This document shows, in pieces, positions 21,105 to 30,867 of a stretch of 64,000 bases of DNA. Position 1 is the first letter of the stretch; every line of letters starts with the position of its first letter. The notes below the pieces were generated by a model, which had not been told where the DNA came from, did no database searches, and saw only the letters and a list, made by a program, of their open reading frames with translations. Source of the DNA: Thermomonas brevis (GTDB taxonomy: Bacteria > Pseudomonadota > Gammaproteobacteria > Xanthomonadales > Xanthomonadaceae). The DNA is taken from contig NZ_CP060711.1 in NCBI RefSeq assembly GCF_014395425.1, positions 62,001-126,000 of the forward strand, written 5' to 3'. The position numbers and the translations under genes were made by a program.

Positions 21105-21493
21105 GCGGCTTTCTCCATGCGTTCGAAGATCTTGACCAGCTTGTCTTCCAGGGTGGCGGCGGTGAACGGCTTGATGATGTAGCCGTTCACGCCGGCCTGC
21201 GCGGCTTCGATGATCTGCTCGCGCTTGGCCTCGGCGGTGACCATCAGCACGGGAATCTTGGCCAGCGCGGCGTCGGCGCGGATCGCCTTGAGCAGGTCGA
21301 TGCCGGGCATGCCGGGCATGTTCCAGTCGGTGACGACCAGGTCGAACTTGGCCTTCTGCAGCTCGACCAGCGCGGTCGAGCCGTCGTCCGCTTCCGCGAA
21401 GTTGGTGAAGCCCAGATCGCTGAGCAGGTTCTTGACGATGCGGCGCATGGTCGAGAAATCGTCAACGATGAGGATGCGGATGCCCTTGTCCAT
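21101..21493 (-). CDS. cheY: CheY, flagellar switch response regulator
   Basis: The 130-residue receiver has D11/D12 ([11 protein letters not shown]), phosphoacceptor D56 ([12 protein letters not shown]), T86 and K108 (YIIKPFT). The MRRIVKNLL helix and WNMPGM loop are those of motor-binding CheY, and the gene leads the cheYZA operon, so this is the main motor CheY. I start at MDKGIRIL, with AGGA eight bases upstream and a sigma28 promoter just before; the longer in-frame start would include that promoter. Confidence 0.95.
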   Translation of the reverse strand: MDKGIRILIVDDFSTMRRIVKNLLSDLGFTNFAEADDGSTALVELQKAKFDLVVTDWNMPGMPGIDLLKAIRADAALAKIPVLMVTAEAKREQIIEAAQAGVNGYIIKPFTAATLEDKLVKIFERMEKAA

Positions 21494-21519
21494 AGTGGAT
21501 CCTGTAGGTAACGGTGTCG

Positions 21520-21546
21520 GTATCGGTTGTGGAGCGGAAAACTTGA
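21520..21546 (-). promoter_or_regulatory. Sigma28 (FliA) promoter of the cheY operon
   Basis: TCAAGTTT matches seven of eight bases of the FliA -35 (TAAAGTTT) and is followed after exactly 11 bases by ACCGATAC, six of eight of the -10 (GCCGATAA). It lies in the 97-base gap between fliA and cheY, with the predicted start ~17 bases before cheY. Confidence 0.75.
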
Positions 21547-21590
21547 TGTTGCCGCATCCGGGGCGCCGATGCAGCACCGGCACGCGTCGC

Positions 21591-22343
21591 TCAGGCGACT
21601 TCCGCGTCGATCTCGCTGCGCCAGTCGGTCAGCCGCGAGCGCAGCCGGAGCATGGCCTGGCCGTGGATCTGGCAGACCCGCGACTCGCTGACGTTGAGGA
21701 CCGCGCCGATCTCGCGCAGATTCATTTCCTGCTCGTAGTACAGCGACAGCACCAGCTGCTCGCGCTCGGGCAGGTTGTCGATGGCATCGCCGAGGGCGGC
21801 ACGGAACGCGCCCTGCTCGAAGCGGCGGGCGGGGGTGAAGCTGTCGTGCTGGTCGAGCCGCGGTTCGCCGTCGTGTTCCTCGGCGTATTCGTCCAGGCTC
21901 AGCAGCTGGCCGCGGGCGGCGTCCTGCAGGATGTGGTGGTAGTCGTCGACGCTCATGCCGAGCGCGCCGGCGATCTCCTGCGAGGTGGCGGTGCGGCCCT
22001 CGCGCTGCTCGATGCTGCGGGTGGCGGCGACCACGTCGCGGTAGCGGCGGTGCACCGAGCGCGGCACCCAGTCGCCGGCGCGGATCGCGTCGATCATCGC
22101 GCCGCGGATGCGGATCGAGGCGTAGGTCTCGAAGGTGGCGCCCTGGTCGGACTGGAAGTTACGCGCGGCCTCGATCAGGCCGATCATGCCGGCCTGGATC
22201 AGGTCGTCGATCTCCACGCTGGACGGCAGGCGCGCGGCCAGGTGGTGGGCGATCCGGCGCACCAGTTCGGCGTGCCGTCCCACGATGGCGGCGGCGTCAC
22301 CGGTCTGCTGTGCGCGGTACTGGGCGGCCCCCGCGTTGATCAT
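21591..22343 (-). CDS. fliA: FliA, flagellar sigma factor sigma28
   Basis: The 250-residue sigma70-family factor has region 2 ([36 protein letters not shown]), region 3 and region 4 ([19 protein letters not shown], then the helix-turn-helix [16 protein letters not shown]). It directs late flagellar and chemotaxis genes and is normally held back by FlgM, whose gene is not in the window. I start at MINAGAAQY, where ATGA overlaps the fleN stop and GGGGAG lies upstream. Confidence 0.95.
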   Translation of the reverse strand: MINAGAAQYRAQQTGDAAAIVGRHAELVRRIAHHLAARLPSSVEIDDLIQAGMIGLIEAARNFQSDQGATFETYASIRIRGAMIDAIRAGDWVPRSVHRRYRDVVAATRSIEQREGRTATSQEIAGALGMSVDDYHHILQDAARGQLLSLDEYAEEHDGEPRLDQHDSFTPARRFEQGAFRAALGDAIDNLPEREQLVLSLYYEQEMNLREIGAVLNVSESRVCQIHGQAMLRLRSRLTDWRSEIDAEVA

Positions 22344-23200
22344 GCACAGGCACTCCCCTGGGCGGCAATCAGACGTTCGGTGAAGAACTCGACGTGGCCG
22401 CGCGGCCCCTGCGGCGCCTGCCACTGTCCGATTTTGCGGACGATATCACGGAATGCCAGCGAGGCCGGGGCGGTGGGGAAGGCTTCGACCACCGATTCCT
22501 GGCGCTGCACGGCCAGCCGCAACCATTCGTCGCGCGGGATGGCGCCGAGGTAGGACAGGGTGACGTCGAGGAAGCGCGAGGTGACGCGTTCGAGCTTGTC
22601 GAACACCACCCGTCCTTCGTTGACGTTGGGCACCTGGTTGGCCAGCACCTGCACCCGGTTCACGCCGCGGTCGCGGCTCAGCACCTTGATCAGGGCGTAG
22701 GCGTCGGTGACCGAGGCCGGCTCGTCGCAGACCACCAGGATCACGTCCTGCGCGGCCTGGCAGAAGGTCAGCACGCCGTCGCTGATGCCGGCCGGCGTGT
22801 CCACGATCATCACGTCCAGCGGGATGTCGAGGTGCGAGAACGCGTTGACCAGGCCGACGTGCTGCTGCGGCAGCAGCTCGGTCATGTGGCGCTTGCCCGA
22901 GGCCGCCGGCACCACCAGCAGGCCGCGCGGGCCTTCGACCACGGTGTCGCGCAGCTCGCAGCGGCCGGCGAACACGTCGGCCAGGGTGTACTGCGGCGAC
23001 AGCCCCAGCATCACGTCGACGTTGGCGAGGCCAAGGTCGGTGTCCAGCAGCAGGGTGCGCTGGCCGGCGTGCACCAGCGCCATCGCCAGGTTGATGGAGG
23101 TGGTGGTCTTGCCGACGCCGCCCTTGCCGCCGGTGACGGCGATCACGCGCGGCACGGAGGGGGTGGCGTTCGCGTTGGAAGCGGAATCAGGCGAATGCAT
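22340..23200 (-). CDS. fleN: FleN (FlhG/YlxH), MinD-like flagellar number regulator
   Basis: The 286-residue ATPase has the deviant Walker A GGKGGVGKTT (residues 24-33), LLLDTDLGLANVD and the IVDTPAGI switch. In polar flagellates FleN/FlhG limits flagella to one, partly by restraining FleQ, and works opposite FlhF. It overlaps flhF upstream (14 bases) and fliA downstream (4 bases), the conserved flhF-fleN-fliA order. Confidence 0.94.
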   Translation of the reverse strand: MHSPDSASNANATPSVPRVIAVTGGKGGVGKTTTSINLAMALVHAGQRTLLLDTDLGLANVDVMLGLSPQYTLADVFAGRCELRDTVVEGPRGLLVVPAASGKRHMTELLPQQHVGLVNAFSHLDIPLDVMIVDTPAGISDGVLTFCQAAQDVILVVCDEPASVTDAYALIKVLSRDRGVNRVQVLANQVPNVNEGRVVFDKLERVTSRFLDVTLSYLGAIPRDEWLRLAVQRQESVVEAFPTAPASLAFRDIVRKIGQWQAPQGPRGHVEFFTERLIAAQGSACA

Positions 23201-24770
23201 GGTGGCCTTCGTCGCTAGGAATGCTGGTCGCGCCGCGGCGCGGGATGTCGATCATGCCGGCCAGGTACCGGGCGTCGGCCAGCTCGATGTCGTCGGGGAC
23301 GCACTGGCCGGCGGCGGTGTAGGCCACCGGCAGATTATGCTGCACCAGCACCGAGAGCGCTGCTCCCGGGCAGGTGCTTTCGTCGAGCTTGGTCAGCACC
23401 ACGCCTTCGGGCGCCGCCGGGCGGTAGCGGCGCAGCAGTTCGGACAGGTCGGCCGGATGCGCGTTGGCCGGCAGCACCAGCAGGCTGCGCACGTTGCTGG
23501 CGGAGCGCACCCACAGGATCTGCCGGAGCAGGGCGCGGTCGCGCAGGCCGTGACCGGCGGTGTCGATCAGCACCAGCGGGTAGTCCTCCAGCTGCTCCAG
23601 CGCGTGGGTCAGCGCTTCAGGGCCGTCGGCGTCGCAGACGGTGACGCCCAGCCGCCGGCCGAGCACGTGCAGCTGTTCGCGGGCGCCGGCGCGTTCGTTG
23701 TCGGCGCTGATCAGGGCGACGTCGCGGGCGCGGTGGCGCGCGGCGAAGCGGGCGGCCAGCTTGGCGATGGTGGTGGTCTTGCCGGCGCCGGTCGGCCCGA
23801 GCAGGGCGACCACGCCGCCGTCTTCCAGCAGTTCGTTGCGCAGGACCGGCAGCTCCGCGGCCAGTTCCGCGCGCAGCGGCGCGAGGATGGCGTCGGCGGG
23901 CAGGGTGGGGTCGAGGCGCTGGGCGAGGCGCTGGGCCAGCGCGTCGTCGCAGCCGAACGCGGCCAGCGCGTCGAGCGCCGCCGCGCGGGCGGGCGAGCCG
24001 CGCAGGCGCTCGACCGCGAACTGGCCCAGCTCGCGCTCGATCACCTTGCGCATCGCCGCCAGTTCGGCGCGCAGGGTAGCGACGGCCGGGTCGGTGGCGA
24101 CCACGCGCAGGGCGGGCGCGCCGTCCTGCACTCTTTCTTCCGGCGCTGGTTCCGGCAGCGCGGGCGCCGGCTCCACGGCGGCCGGCTCGAAACGGGCGGG
24201 AACCAGCGCGATCGCTTCCGCCACGACCGGGGCCGGCGGCGGGGCCGGAACCGACGCGCGGCGCAGGGCGGCGGCGAAATCCGCCGGCTGCATTTCGTCA
24301 TCGATCACGGCACGCGGTTCGACGCGCGGCGGAAGCGGCGCCGCGACGGCCACCGGCTGCGGTTGCGCCGACGGCATCGGCTCCGGCCCGCGCGGCGCGG
24401 GCTTGAACGCGGCCATCATCTGTTCCAGCCGGCTGGGCTGGCGCTCTTGCGGGGAAGACTGCGGGGACGGCTGTGCGGCCGTCTGCGGCAGCGGCGCCAC
24501 CGGCACGCCGTCGATCTTGAACACGGCGCGTTCGCGGGCCGGCGCAGGCGTCGGTGTCGCTGCGGGCGGCGGCGCTTCCGCAGCCGGGGCGCTCATCGTG
24601 CGCAGGGTCTGCTGCACCAGCGCCTCGTCGTAATCGGTGGCGGCCACCACTTCCACGCCGCCTTCGGCGGCCTGGCGGCTGGACAGGATCACGGCGTCCG
24701 GGCCTTGTTCGTCGCGGACCATGCGCAGCGCGGTGCGCATGTCGGGGGCTGTGAAACGCTTGATTCTCAT
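23187..24770 (-). CDS. flhF: FlhF, SRP-type GTPase for polar flagellum placement
   Basis: The 527-residue product has a short N-terminal domain (MRIKRFTAPDMRTAL), a long Pro/Ala-rich linker to about residue 220, then the SRP-like NG GTPase with Walker A GPTGAGKT at 325-332, LISADNERAGAREQL and LIDTAGHGLRD. FlhF marks the pole for flagellar assembly. The linker is longer than usual, a tendency of high-GC relatives. I start at MRIKRF; the upstream in-frame ATG adds only five residues. It lies 38 bases after flhA. Confidence 0.94.
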   Translation of the reverse strand: MRIKRFTAPDMRTALRMVRDEQGPDAVILSSRQAAEGGVEVVAATDYDEALVQQTLRTMSAPAAEAPPPAATPTPAPARERAVFKIDGVPVAPLPQTAAQPSPQSSPQERQPSRLEQMMAAFKPAPRGPEPMPSAQPQPVAVAAPLPPRVEPRAVIDDEMQPADFAAALRRASVPAPPPAPVVAEAIALVPARFEPAAVEPAPALPEPAPEERVQDGAPALRVVATDPAVATLRAELAAMRKVIERELGQFAVERLRGSPARAAALDALAAFGCDDALAQRLAQRLDPTLPADAILAPLRAELAAELPVLRNELLEDGGVVALLGPTGAGKTTTIAKLAARFAARHRARDVALISADNERAGAREQLHVLGRRLGVTVCDADGPEALTHALEQLEDYPLVLIDTAGHGLRDRALLRQILWVRSASNVRSLLVLPANAHPADLSELLRRYRPAAPEGVVLTKLDESTCPGAALSVLVQHNLPVAYTAAGQCVPDDIELADARYLAGMIDIPRRGATSIPSDEGHHAFA

Positions 24771-24808
24771 GTTCGTGGTCCGCAATCCAATCTCTTCGGG
24801 GGCCAGGA

Positions 24809-26896
24809 TCAGCCAATCGCGCCGAGCAACCGCAACCGCTTGTCTTCAGGCACCTCGCCGTAGGCCAGGACCGAAAGCTGCGGCACGCTGTGGCGCACCA
24901 GCCGCGAGATCGCCGCGCGGATCCCGCCGGGCACCAGCAGGATCGCGGGCTCGCCGCGCTGTTCCTGCCGGGCCACGCACTCGCTGAGGTTCTGGTGCAA
25001 CCGCTCGGCGAGTCCGGGTTCCAGCGCGGCGCCCTGGCCGCTGACCGAATCCTGCAAGATGCGTTCCATTTGCGGGGCCAGGGTGAACACCGGCAGCTCA
25101 GGCGCCATGCCGTTGAGTTCCTGCACGATGAACGGCCCCAGCGAGGTGCGCACCGCCGCGGTCAGCACGCTCGGATCCTGGGTATGGATGCCGTGCTCCA
25201 GCAGCGCCTCGACGATCCGCCGGATCTGCCGCAGCGGCACCTTTTCCGCCAGCAGCGACTGAAGCACGCGCACGATCACCGACATCGGCAGCAGCTTGGG
25301 CGTCAGGTCTTCGACGAGCTTGGGCGACGCCTTGCCGACGCTGGCCAGCAGCTGCTGCACCTCGTCGTGGCCCAGCAGTTCGGCGGCGCGCTCGCGCACC
25401 ACGTGGGAGAGGTGGGTGGCGATCACGGTGCCGGCATCGACCACGGTATAGCCCAGCGATTCGGCGTGGGCGCGCTGCGAGGGCAGGATCCAGGTGGCGT
25501 CCAGGCCGAACGCCGGATCCTTGCCGGGAATGCCTTCCAGCGGGCCGAACACCTTGCCCGGGTCCAGCGCCAGCATGCGGTCCGGATGCAGCTCGCCGCT
25601 GGCGACCGGCACGCCGTGGACGAGGATGCGGTACTGGCCGGCGGTCAGCTCCAGGTTGTCGCGCACGTGCACGGCCGGGATCAGGAAGCCGAGGTCCTGG
25701 GTCAGCTTGCGGCGCACGCCCTTCAGCCGCGTCAACAATTCGCCGCCCTGCGCCTTGTCCACCAGCGCGATCAGCTTGTAGCCGACCTCCAGCCCCAGCG
25801 GCTCGACCGGCGCCACCTCGTCCCAGCTCAGCTCCGCCACCGCGGTCGAACCGGTCGCGGCGGCCTCCTGCGCGACCGGCATGGCTTCGGCCTCCTCGTG
25901 CTTCTTCAGCCGCCAGGCGGCGTAGCCGAGGATGCCGGCGAACAGCAGGAACGGCAGGTTGGGCATGCCCGGCACGATGCCGATCAGCCCCATCAGCGCC
26001 GCCGCCACCGCCAGCGCGCGGCGCTGGCCGAACACCTGGGTGCTGACCGCCGCGCCCATTTCCTGTTCGCGGGTGGCGCGGGTGACCAGCATCGCGACGG
26101 CGGTGGACACCAGCAGCGCCGGGATCTGCGCGACCAGGCCGTCGCCGATCGCCAGCAGGGTGTAGGTCTGCATCGCCTCGCCGAAGCTGAGGTCGTGCTG
26201 GAGCACGCCGATCAGCACGCCGCCCACCAGGTTGATGGCGAGGATCAGCAGGCCGGCGACGGCGTCGCCGCGCACGAACTTGCTGGCGCCGTCCATCGAG
26301 CCGTAGAAGTCGGCCTCGTTGCGCACTTCCTCGCGGCGCAGCTTGGCTTCCTCGCGGGTCAGCAGGCCGGCGTTGAGGTCGGCGTCGATCGCCATCTGCT
26401 TGCCGGGCAGGGCGTCGAGGATGAAGCGCGCCGACACTTCGGAGATGCGCCCGGAGCCCTTGGTCACCACCACGAAGTTGACGATGGTGAGGATGGCGAA
26501 CACCACGATGCCGACCGCATAGCTGCCGCCGACCACGAAGTTGCCGAACGATTCGATCACGTGGCCGGCCGCCGCGCCGCCCTGGTGGCCGTGCAGCAGC
26601 ACCACGCGGGTGGAGGCGACGTTCAGCGACAGCCGCAGCAGGGTGACCATCAGCAGCACGCTGGGGAACACCGAGAACTCCAGCGGCCGCAGCACGTAGA
26701 CCACCGCCAGCAGCACCATCAGCGACAGCGCGATGTTGACGGTGAACAGGATGTCGAGCAGGAACGGCGGCAGCGGCACCACCACCATCGACAGCATCGC
26801 CAGCACCACCACCGGCGCCGCCGCGCCGCTGCGCAGCGAATGCATCACCGCGGTCAGCGAGCCGCCGCGCCCGCCCTTGTCGGAGGTCGCGCTCAT
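24809..26896 (-). CDS. flhA: FlhA, flagellar export gate protein
   Basis: The 695-residue product has eight or so membrane segments in its first ~330 residues and the family signature around SARFILDALPGKQMAIDADL with the following LLTREEAKLRREEV. The large cytosolic C-terminal domain forms the ring that docks export chaperones. It is the core energy-coupling component of the flagellar type III export apparatus. The ATGA start overlaps the flhB stop. Confidence 0.97.
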   Translation of the reverse strand: MSATSDKGGRGGSLTAVMHSLRSGAAAPVVVLAMLSMVVVPLPPFLLDILFTVNIALSLMVLLAVVYVLRPLEFSVFPSVLLMVTLLRLSLNVASTRVVLLHGHQGGAAAGHVIESFGNFVVGGSYAVGIVVFAILTIVNFVVVTKGSGRISEVSARFILDALPGKQMAIDADLNAGLLTREEAKLRREEVRNEADFYGSMDGASKFVRGDAVAGLLILAINLVGGVLIGVLQHDLSFGEAMQTYTLLAIGDGLVAQIPALLVSTAVAMLVTRATREQEMGAAVSTQVFGQRRALAVAAALMGLIGIVPGMPNLPFLLFAGILGYAAWRLKKHEEAEAMPVAQEAAATGSTAVAELSWDEVAPVEPLGLEVGYKLIALVDKAQGGELLTRLKGVRRKLTQDLGFLIPAVHVRDNLELTAGQYRILVHGVPVASGELHPDRMLALDPGKVFGPLEGIPGKDPAFGLDATWILPSQRAHAESLGYTVVDAGTVIATHLSHVVRERAAELLGHDEVQQLLASVGKASPKLVEDLTPKLLPMSVIVRVLQSLLAEKVPLRQIRRIVEALLEHGIHTQDPSVLTAAVRTSLGPFIVQELNGMAPELPVFTLAPQMERILQDSVSGQGAALEPGLAERLHQNLSECVARQEQRGEPAILLVPGGIRAAISRLVRHSVPQLSVLAYGEVPEDKRLRLLGAIG

Positions 26897-28035
26897 CGCG
26901 GCGACTTCCCGTCATCGAGGGCCGGATCGACGGCCACCGTCGCCAGCGACGGCATCGGGCCGTGCGACGGATGCCAGCGACGCAGCTGGAACACGTAGGA
27001 GAGCACCTGGGCGACGGCGGCGTAGAGCTGCACGGGGATTTCCTGGTCGAGCGCGGAATGCCGATACAAGGCGCGTGCCAGCGGCGGCGCCTCGACCGTG
27101 GCGACCCGGTGCGCCTTGGCGATCTCGCGGATCTTCAGGGCGATCTCGTCGATGCCCAGCGCCACCACCTTCGGCGCGCGCATGCGCCCGGCTTCGTACT
27201 TCAGCGCCACCGCGTAGTGGGTGGGGTTGACCACGATCACGTCGGCGTCCGGCACCGCCTCCATCATCCGCCGCTGCGCCATCTGCCGGGCCAGCTGGCG
27301 GATCTTTCCCTTGACCTCCGGGTTGCCCTCGTTCTCCTTGAACTCCTCGCGGACTTCCTGCTTGGTCATCTTCAATTTTTCGTTGTGCGACCAGCGCTGG
27401 TAGGGCACGTCGACCGCGGCCAGCAGCGCCATCGCACCAACCATCGCCGCCAGCGCGTGCAGCATGAAGCCCAGGCCGTCGGCGACGGCGCCTTCCAGCG
27501 GCATGTTCTGCAGCAGCGGCATCGTCACCATCGCGCGGCGCACCACCCAGAAGCCGACCGCGCCGACCAGCAGGATGCGCAGCACCGAGCGCAGCAGTTC
27601 CACCCGGCCTTCGCGGCCGTACATCCGCTCGAAGCCGGACATCGGGTTGAGCCGGTTGAAGTTCGGCTGCAGCGCCTCGGTGCTGAAATGGAAGCCGCCC
27701 ATCACCGCCGGCGAAATGAAGCAGGCGCCGAGCGCGATCGCCACCAGCGGCAGCAGCGGCACCGCCAGTCCGGCCAGCATGGCCGCCGCGTGCGTCGCCA
27801 GCCGGTCCTGGTGGCCGACCAGGCCGGAATCGAAGGCCAGCGCGTCGCGCATCCAGCCCATTGCGCCGCGCGCCACGCCCGGCCCCAGCACCAGCAGCGT
27901 GATCACCGACGTGCCCAGCACCGCCACGCCGGCCAGCTCGCGCGAACGCGGCACGTCGCCGCGCTCGCGGGCCTGGCGCAGGCGTTTGGCACTTGGGGCT
28001 TCTGTGCGGTCTTCGCGGTCCGCGGCTTCGCTCAT
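26893..28035 (-). CDS. flhB: FlhB, export switch protein
   Basis: The 380-residue product starts with the typical soluble leader (DREDRTEAPSAKRLRQARERG), then four membrane segments, and has the autocleavage site NPTH at residues 270-273 (VIVVNPTHYAVAL). Cleavage there, with FliK, switches export from rod/hook to filament proteins. It starts four bases after fliR. Confidence 0.97.
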   Translation of the reverse strand: MSEAADREDRTEAPSAKRLRQARERGDVPRSRELAGVAVLGTSVITLLVLGPGVARGAMGWMRDALAFDSGLVGHQDRLATHAAAMLAGLAVPLLPLVAIALGACFISPAVMGGFHFSTEALQPNFNRLNPMSGFERMYGREGRVELLRSVLRILLVGAVGFWVVRRAMVTMPLLQNMPLEGAVADGLGFMLHALAAMVGAMALLAAVDVPYQRWSHNEKLKMTKQEVREEFKENEGNPEVKGKIRQLARQMAQRRMMEAVPDADVIVVNPTHYAVALKYEAGRMRAPKVVALGIDEIALKIREIAKAHRVATVEAPPLARALYRHSALDQEIPVQLYAAVAQVLSYVFQLRRWHPSHGPMPSLATVAVDPALDDGKSPR

Positions 28036-28039
28036 CGTC

Positions 28040-28828
28040 TCAACCCGTCACGGCGCGGGCGGCCTCGAATGCCTGCCCAAACAGCGCCTTGACCGGATCA
28101 AGCAATTCATGTGCCAGCACCGTCAGCAGGGCCAGGCCGATCAGCAGCGCGATGGGCATGCCGATCTGGATCGGGTTGAACTGCGGCGCGGCGCGCGACA
28201 GCACGCCCACCACCATGTTGACCGCCAATAGCGCCACGGTCACCGGCAGCGACATCAGCACGGCGACGCGCAGCACGGTCGGGAAGAAGCCCGGCACCAC
28301 CTCGAGGAACGCCGAAAAGTCGGCGAACGGCGTGCCGATCGGCTGCGCCCGGTAGCTGTCCAGCAGCAGCTGGATCAGCGCCAGATGCGCGTCCAAGGTG
28401 AAGAACAGCAGCCCGAACACCAGGTAGAACCACACCGACAGCACCGGCACCGAGGTCTGGTTGGCGGGGTCGGTCATGGTGGCGAACGACAGCGCCATGC
28501 CCTGCGAGACGAACTGGCCGGCCAGGGTCGCCGCCTCGAAGGCGAGCTTCAGCACCAGCCCGATGGTGATGCCGATCGCGAATTCGCGGATCACGTTCAG
28601 CGCGGTCGCCGCGTCCACCGCGGCGGGCGGCGGCGCCGGCAGCACGGTGGACAGGGTGGCCGACAGCGCCAAGACCAGGATCAGCCGCGCCCGCATCGGG
28701 AAGCCCCGGCCGCCGATGGTCGGCAGCACCTGCAGCGCGGCGCCGATGCGGATGGCGTGCCACAGCACCGTCGCCAGCATCGCGAACAGGTTCACGCCCT
28801 GGGCGGTGACGAGGGTGACGGTATCCAT
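28040..28828 (-). CDS. fliR: FliR, export gate membrane protein
   Basis: The 262-residue, six-span protein has the typical features of FliR (LALSATLSTVLP early; EFAIGITIGLVLKLAFEA; FNPIQIGMPIALLIGLALL late). With FliP and FliQ it forms the helical export gate in the basal body. It lies 12 bases after fliQ and four before flhB in the fliL-flhA run. Confidence 0.95.
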   Translation of the reverse strand: MDTVTLVTAQGVNLFAMLATVLWHAIRIGAALQVLPTIGGRGFPMRARLILVLALSATLSTVLPAPPPAAVDAATALNVIREFAIGITIGLVLKLAFEAATLAGQFVSQGMALSFATMTDPANQTSVPVLSVWFYLVFGLLFFTLDAHLALIQLLLDSYRAQPIGTPFADFSAFLEVVPGFFPTVLRVAVLMSLPVTVALLAVNMVVGVLSRAAPQFNPIQIGMPIALLIGLALLTVLAHELLDPVKALFGQAFEAARAVTG

Positions 28829-28840
28829 CGCGCGGCGGCG

Positions 28841-29110
28841 TCAGCCGATCAGGTGCGGGATCTGCTGGAACAACTCGGCGGTGAACGAGACCAGCTTGCC
28901 CAGCAGGAAGTTGCCGGTCAGGGTCAGCGTCGCCACCAGCGCCGCGACCTTGCAGACGAAGGCCACGGTGGGCTCGTTGATCGAGGTGGCGGCCTGCAGG
29001 ATGCCGACCACCACGCCGGTCGCCAGCACCGCCAGCAGCAGCGGCGCGCCCAGCAGCAGCGCCAGCTGCATGCCGGCGGCGATCTGGGCGAGGGCGAGTT
29101 CGGGAGTCAT
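28841..29110 (-). CDS. fliQ: FliQ, export gate membrane protein
   Basis: The 89-residue product has two membrane helices (ALLLGAPLLLAVLATGVVVGI and VAALVATLTLTGNFLLGKLV) joined by LQAATSINEPTVAFVCK, the conserved FliQ loop. Length and order (fliP-fliQ-fliR) are standard. Confidence 0.95.
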   Translation of the reverse strand: MTPELALAQIAAGMQLALLLGAPLLLAVLATGVVVGILQAATSINEPTVAFVCKVAALVATLTLTGNFLLGKLVSFTAELFQQIPHLIG

Positions 29111-29123
29111 GCGCGCACGCCCG

Positions 29124-29924
29124 TCATGCCGGGTTGAAGCTGCCGGCGATCGAGCCGACCACCAGCACCCAACCGTCCACCAGCACGAACAGCAGGATCT
29201 TGAACGGCGCCGAGATCAACATCGGCGACAGCATCATCATGCCCATCGACATCAGCACGCTGGCCACCACCAGATCGATGATGACGAACGGGATGTAGAT
29301 CAGGAACGCGATCTCGAACGCGGTCTTCAGCTCGCTGGTGAGGAAGGACGCGGCCAGCACGCCGAACGGCACGTCCTGCGGCGTCGCGTAGGGGCCGGTG
29401 TTGGACATGCCGGCGAAGGTCATCAGGTCGTTCTCGCGCACCTGCGCCAGCATGAACGCGCGGAACGGCTCGGACGCGGCGGTCCAGGCGGCGCGGAAAT
29501 CCATCTGGTGGTCCAGGTAGGGCGCGATGCCGGCGGTCCACGACTGGTCGAACACCGGCTGCATCACCATCGCGGTGAGGAACAGCGCCAGCGCCAGCAG
29601 CACCTGGTTGGACGGCGTCTGGCCGGTGCCCAGCGCCTGCCGCAGCAGGCTGAGCACGATGATGATGCGGGTGAACGCGGTCACCCCCAGCAGCAGCGCC
29701 GGCAGCAGGGTGATGCTGGTCATCAGCAGCAACACCTGCATCGGCATGCTGACCGGCTGGCCACCGATCTGGCCGACGTTCACCGCCGGCAGGCTGGGCG
29801 CCGCCGCGGGCGCGGCGGCCGGAGCGGCCTGGGCGAATGCGTCGCCGGCAAGGAAACAGAGGGCGAGGACGCCCAGCAGCGGCAGCAGCCGCGTCGCGAT
29901 CCGTCGCAGTGCGGGCCGGTTCAT
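29124..29924 (-). CDS. fliP: FliP, export gate membrane protein
   Basis: The 266-residue product has a cleavable signal sequence (to about AFAQAAPA), then the FliP core with LLLMTSITLLPALLLGVTAF, TRIIIVLSLLRQALGTGQTP and the late FLIYIPFVIIDLVVASVLM segment. FliP5-FliQ4-FliR1 is the export channel. Its ATGA start overlaps the fliO stop. Confidence 0.96.
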   Translation of the reverse strand: MNRPALRRIATRLLPLLGVLALCFLAGDAFAQAAPAAAPAAAPSLPAVNVGQIGGQPVSMPMQVLLLMTSITLLPALLLGVTAFTRIIIVLSLLRQALGTGQTPSNQVLLALALFLTAMVMQPVFDQSWTAGIAPYLDHQMDFRAAWTAASEPFRAFMLAQVRENDLMTFAGMSNTGPYATPQDVPFGVLAASFLTSELKTAFEIAFLIYIPFVIIDLVVASVLMSMGMMMLSPMLISAPFKILLFVLVDGWVLVVGSIAGSFNPA

Positions 29925-30523
29925 GCCTTCTTCCCGAAGTGCTGCGCCAGCAGCTGCGCGAACGGTACGGGCTGCGCCGGCGCCTCGACCGGCAGCGGCG
30001 TCTCCAACGTGTGCAGCAGGCGGGTGCCGGACGCGCCGGTGCCCAGCAGGAGCTGTTGCCCGCCGACTTCGACCACCACCAGCCGCTCGCGCGCGCTCAG
30101 TGCGGTCGAGGCCACGACCCGCAACCCGTTGCCGCGCATGCCGGCCACGCCCGGCATGCGCCGCGCCAGCCAGGCCAGGCCGAAGATCAGGCCCAGCACC
30201 AGCGCCAATGCGAACAGGGTGCCGCCGAGGGTGCCGACCGCACTCGGCGGCGCGGCGTGTCCCGGCTGCATGGTCAGCGCGGTGGTCTTGGCCGGGCGCG
30301 CCGGCATCCCGGCGATGGCGCGCGGCGCAGCGGCCTGCGCTTCGGCTGGCGCAGGCGCGCTCTGCACGGGCGATTCGGTCGTGGCCGGCGGAATCGCGGG
30401 CTGCTGCGTCGCCGGGGAATCAGCGGCGACCTGCCCGGATGCCTGCGCAGCCGGCTGCGGGGCAGCCGCCGCTCGCGGCGCGTCCTGCGCCGGCGCGGCG
30501 CTGGTGGAAGGAACGACGTCCAT
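29921..30523 (-). CDS. fliO: FliO, export gate assembly factor
   Basis: The 200-residue product has a Pro/Ala-rich N-terminal region of about 100 residues, one membrane helix (LGGTLFALALVLGLIFGLAW) and a C-terminal domain with LVVVEVGGQQLLLGT and LLHTLETPLP, as in FliO. FliO helps FliP form its pentamer. It follows fliN by three bases. The long low-complexity leader makes the exact start uncertain. Confidence 0.88.
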   Translation of the reverse strand: MDVVPSTSAAPAQDAPRAAAAPQPAAQASGQVAADSPATQQPAIPPATTESPVQSAPAPAEAQAAAPRAIAGMPARPAKTTALTMQPGHAAPPSAVGTLGGTLFALALVLGLIFGLAWLARRMPGVAGMRGNGLRVVASTALSARERLVVVEVGGQQLLLGTGASGTRLLHTLETPLPVEAPAQPVPFAQLLAQHFGKKA

Positions 30524-30526
30524 CGG

Positions 30527-30867
30527 TCAGCGCAGGCGCTTGATGCGTTCGCTCGGGCTGACCACGTCGGTCAGGCGCACGCCGAAGCGGTCGTTGACCA
30601 CCACCACTTCGCCCTGTGCGATCAGGGTGTCGTTGACGTAGACGTCGAGCGGTTCGCCGGCGGCGCGCTCCAGTTCCACCACCGAGCCCTGGTTGAGCTG
30701 CAGTAGGTTGCGGATCGGGATGCGCGCGTGTCCGACGACCAGCGACAGCGTCACCGGCACATCCAGGATCACGTCCAGGTTGAGGTCGGTGTTCCCGGTC
30801 GCCGGGGGGCGTTGGCGGTGAGCGCCTCGAAGGCGGCGAGTTGGCTGGCTTCGTCGGTAGGGTTCAT
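30527..30867 (-). pseudogene. fliN: FliN, motor switch protein, split by a one-base frameshift
   Basis: FliN with FliM and FliG forms the C-ring that sets rotation direction. The N-terminal part starts at 30867 with ATGA overlap to fliM (MNPTDEASQLAAF), but this frame stops after ~32 codons. The conserved C-terminal SpoA domain (LDVPVTLSLVVGHARIPI to SERIKRLR) continues in another frame. The two frames join perfectly if the six-G run at 30804-30809 had seven G, giving ...ANAPPATGNTDLNLDVILD. This is either a sequencing or assembly undercall, a real frameshift that would disable the motor, or a case needing -1 slippage. No good internal start is seen for the C-terminal domain alone. Confidence 0.88.
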
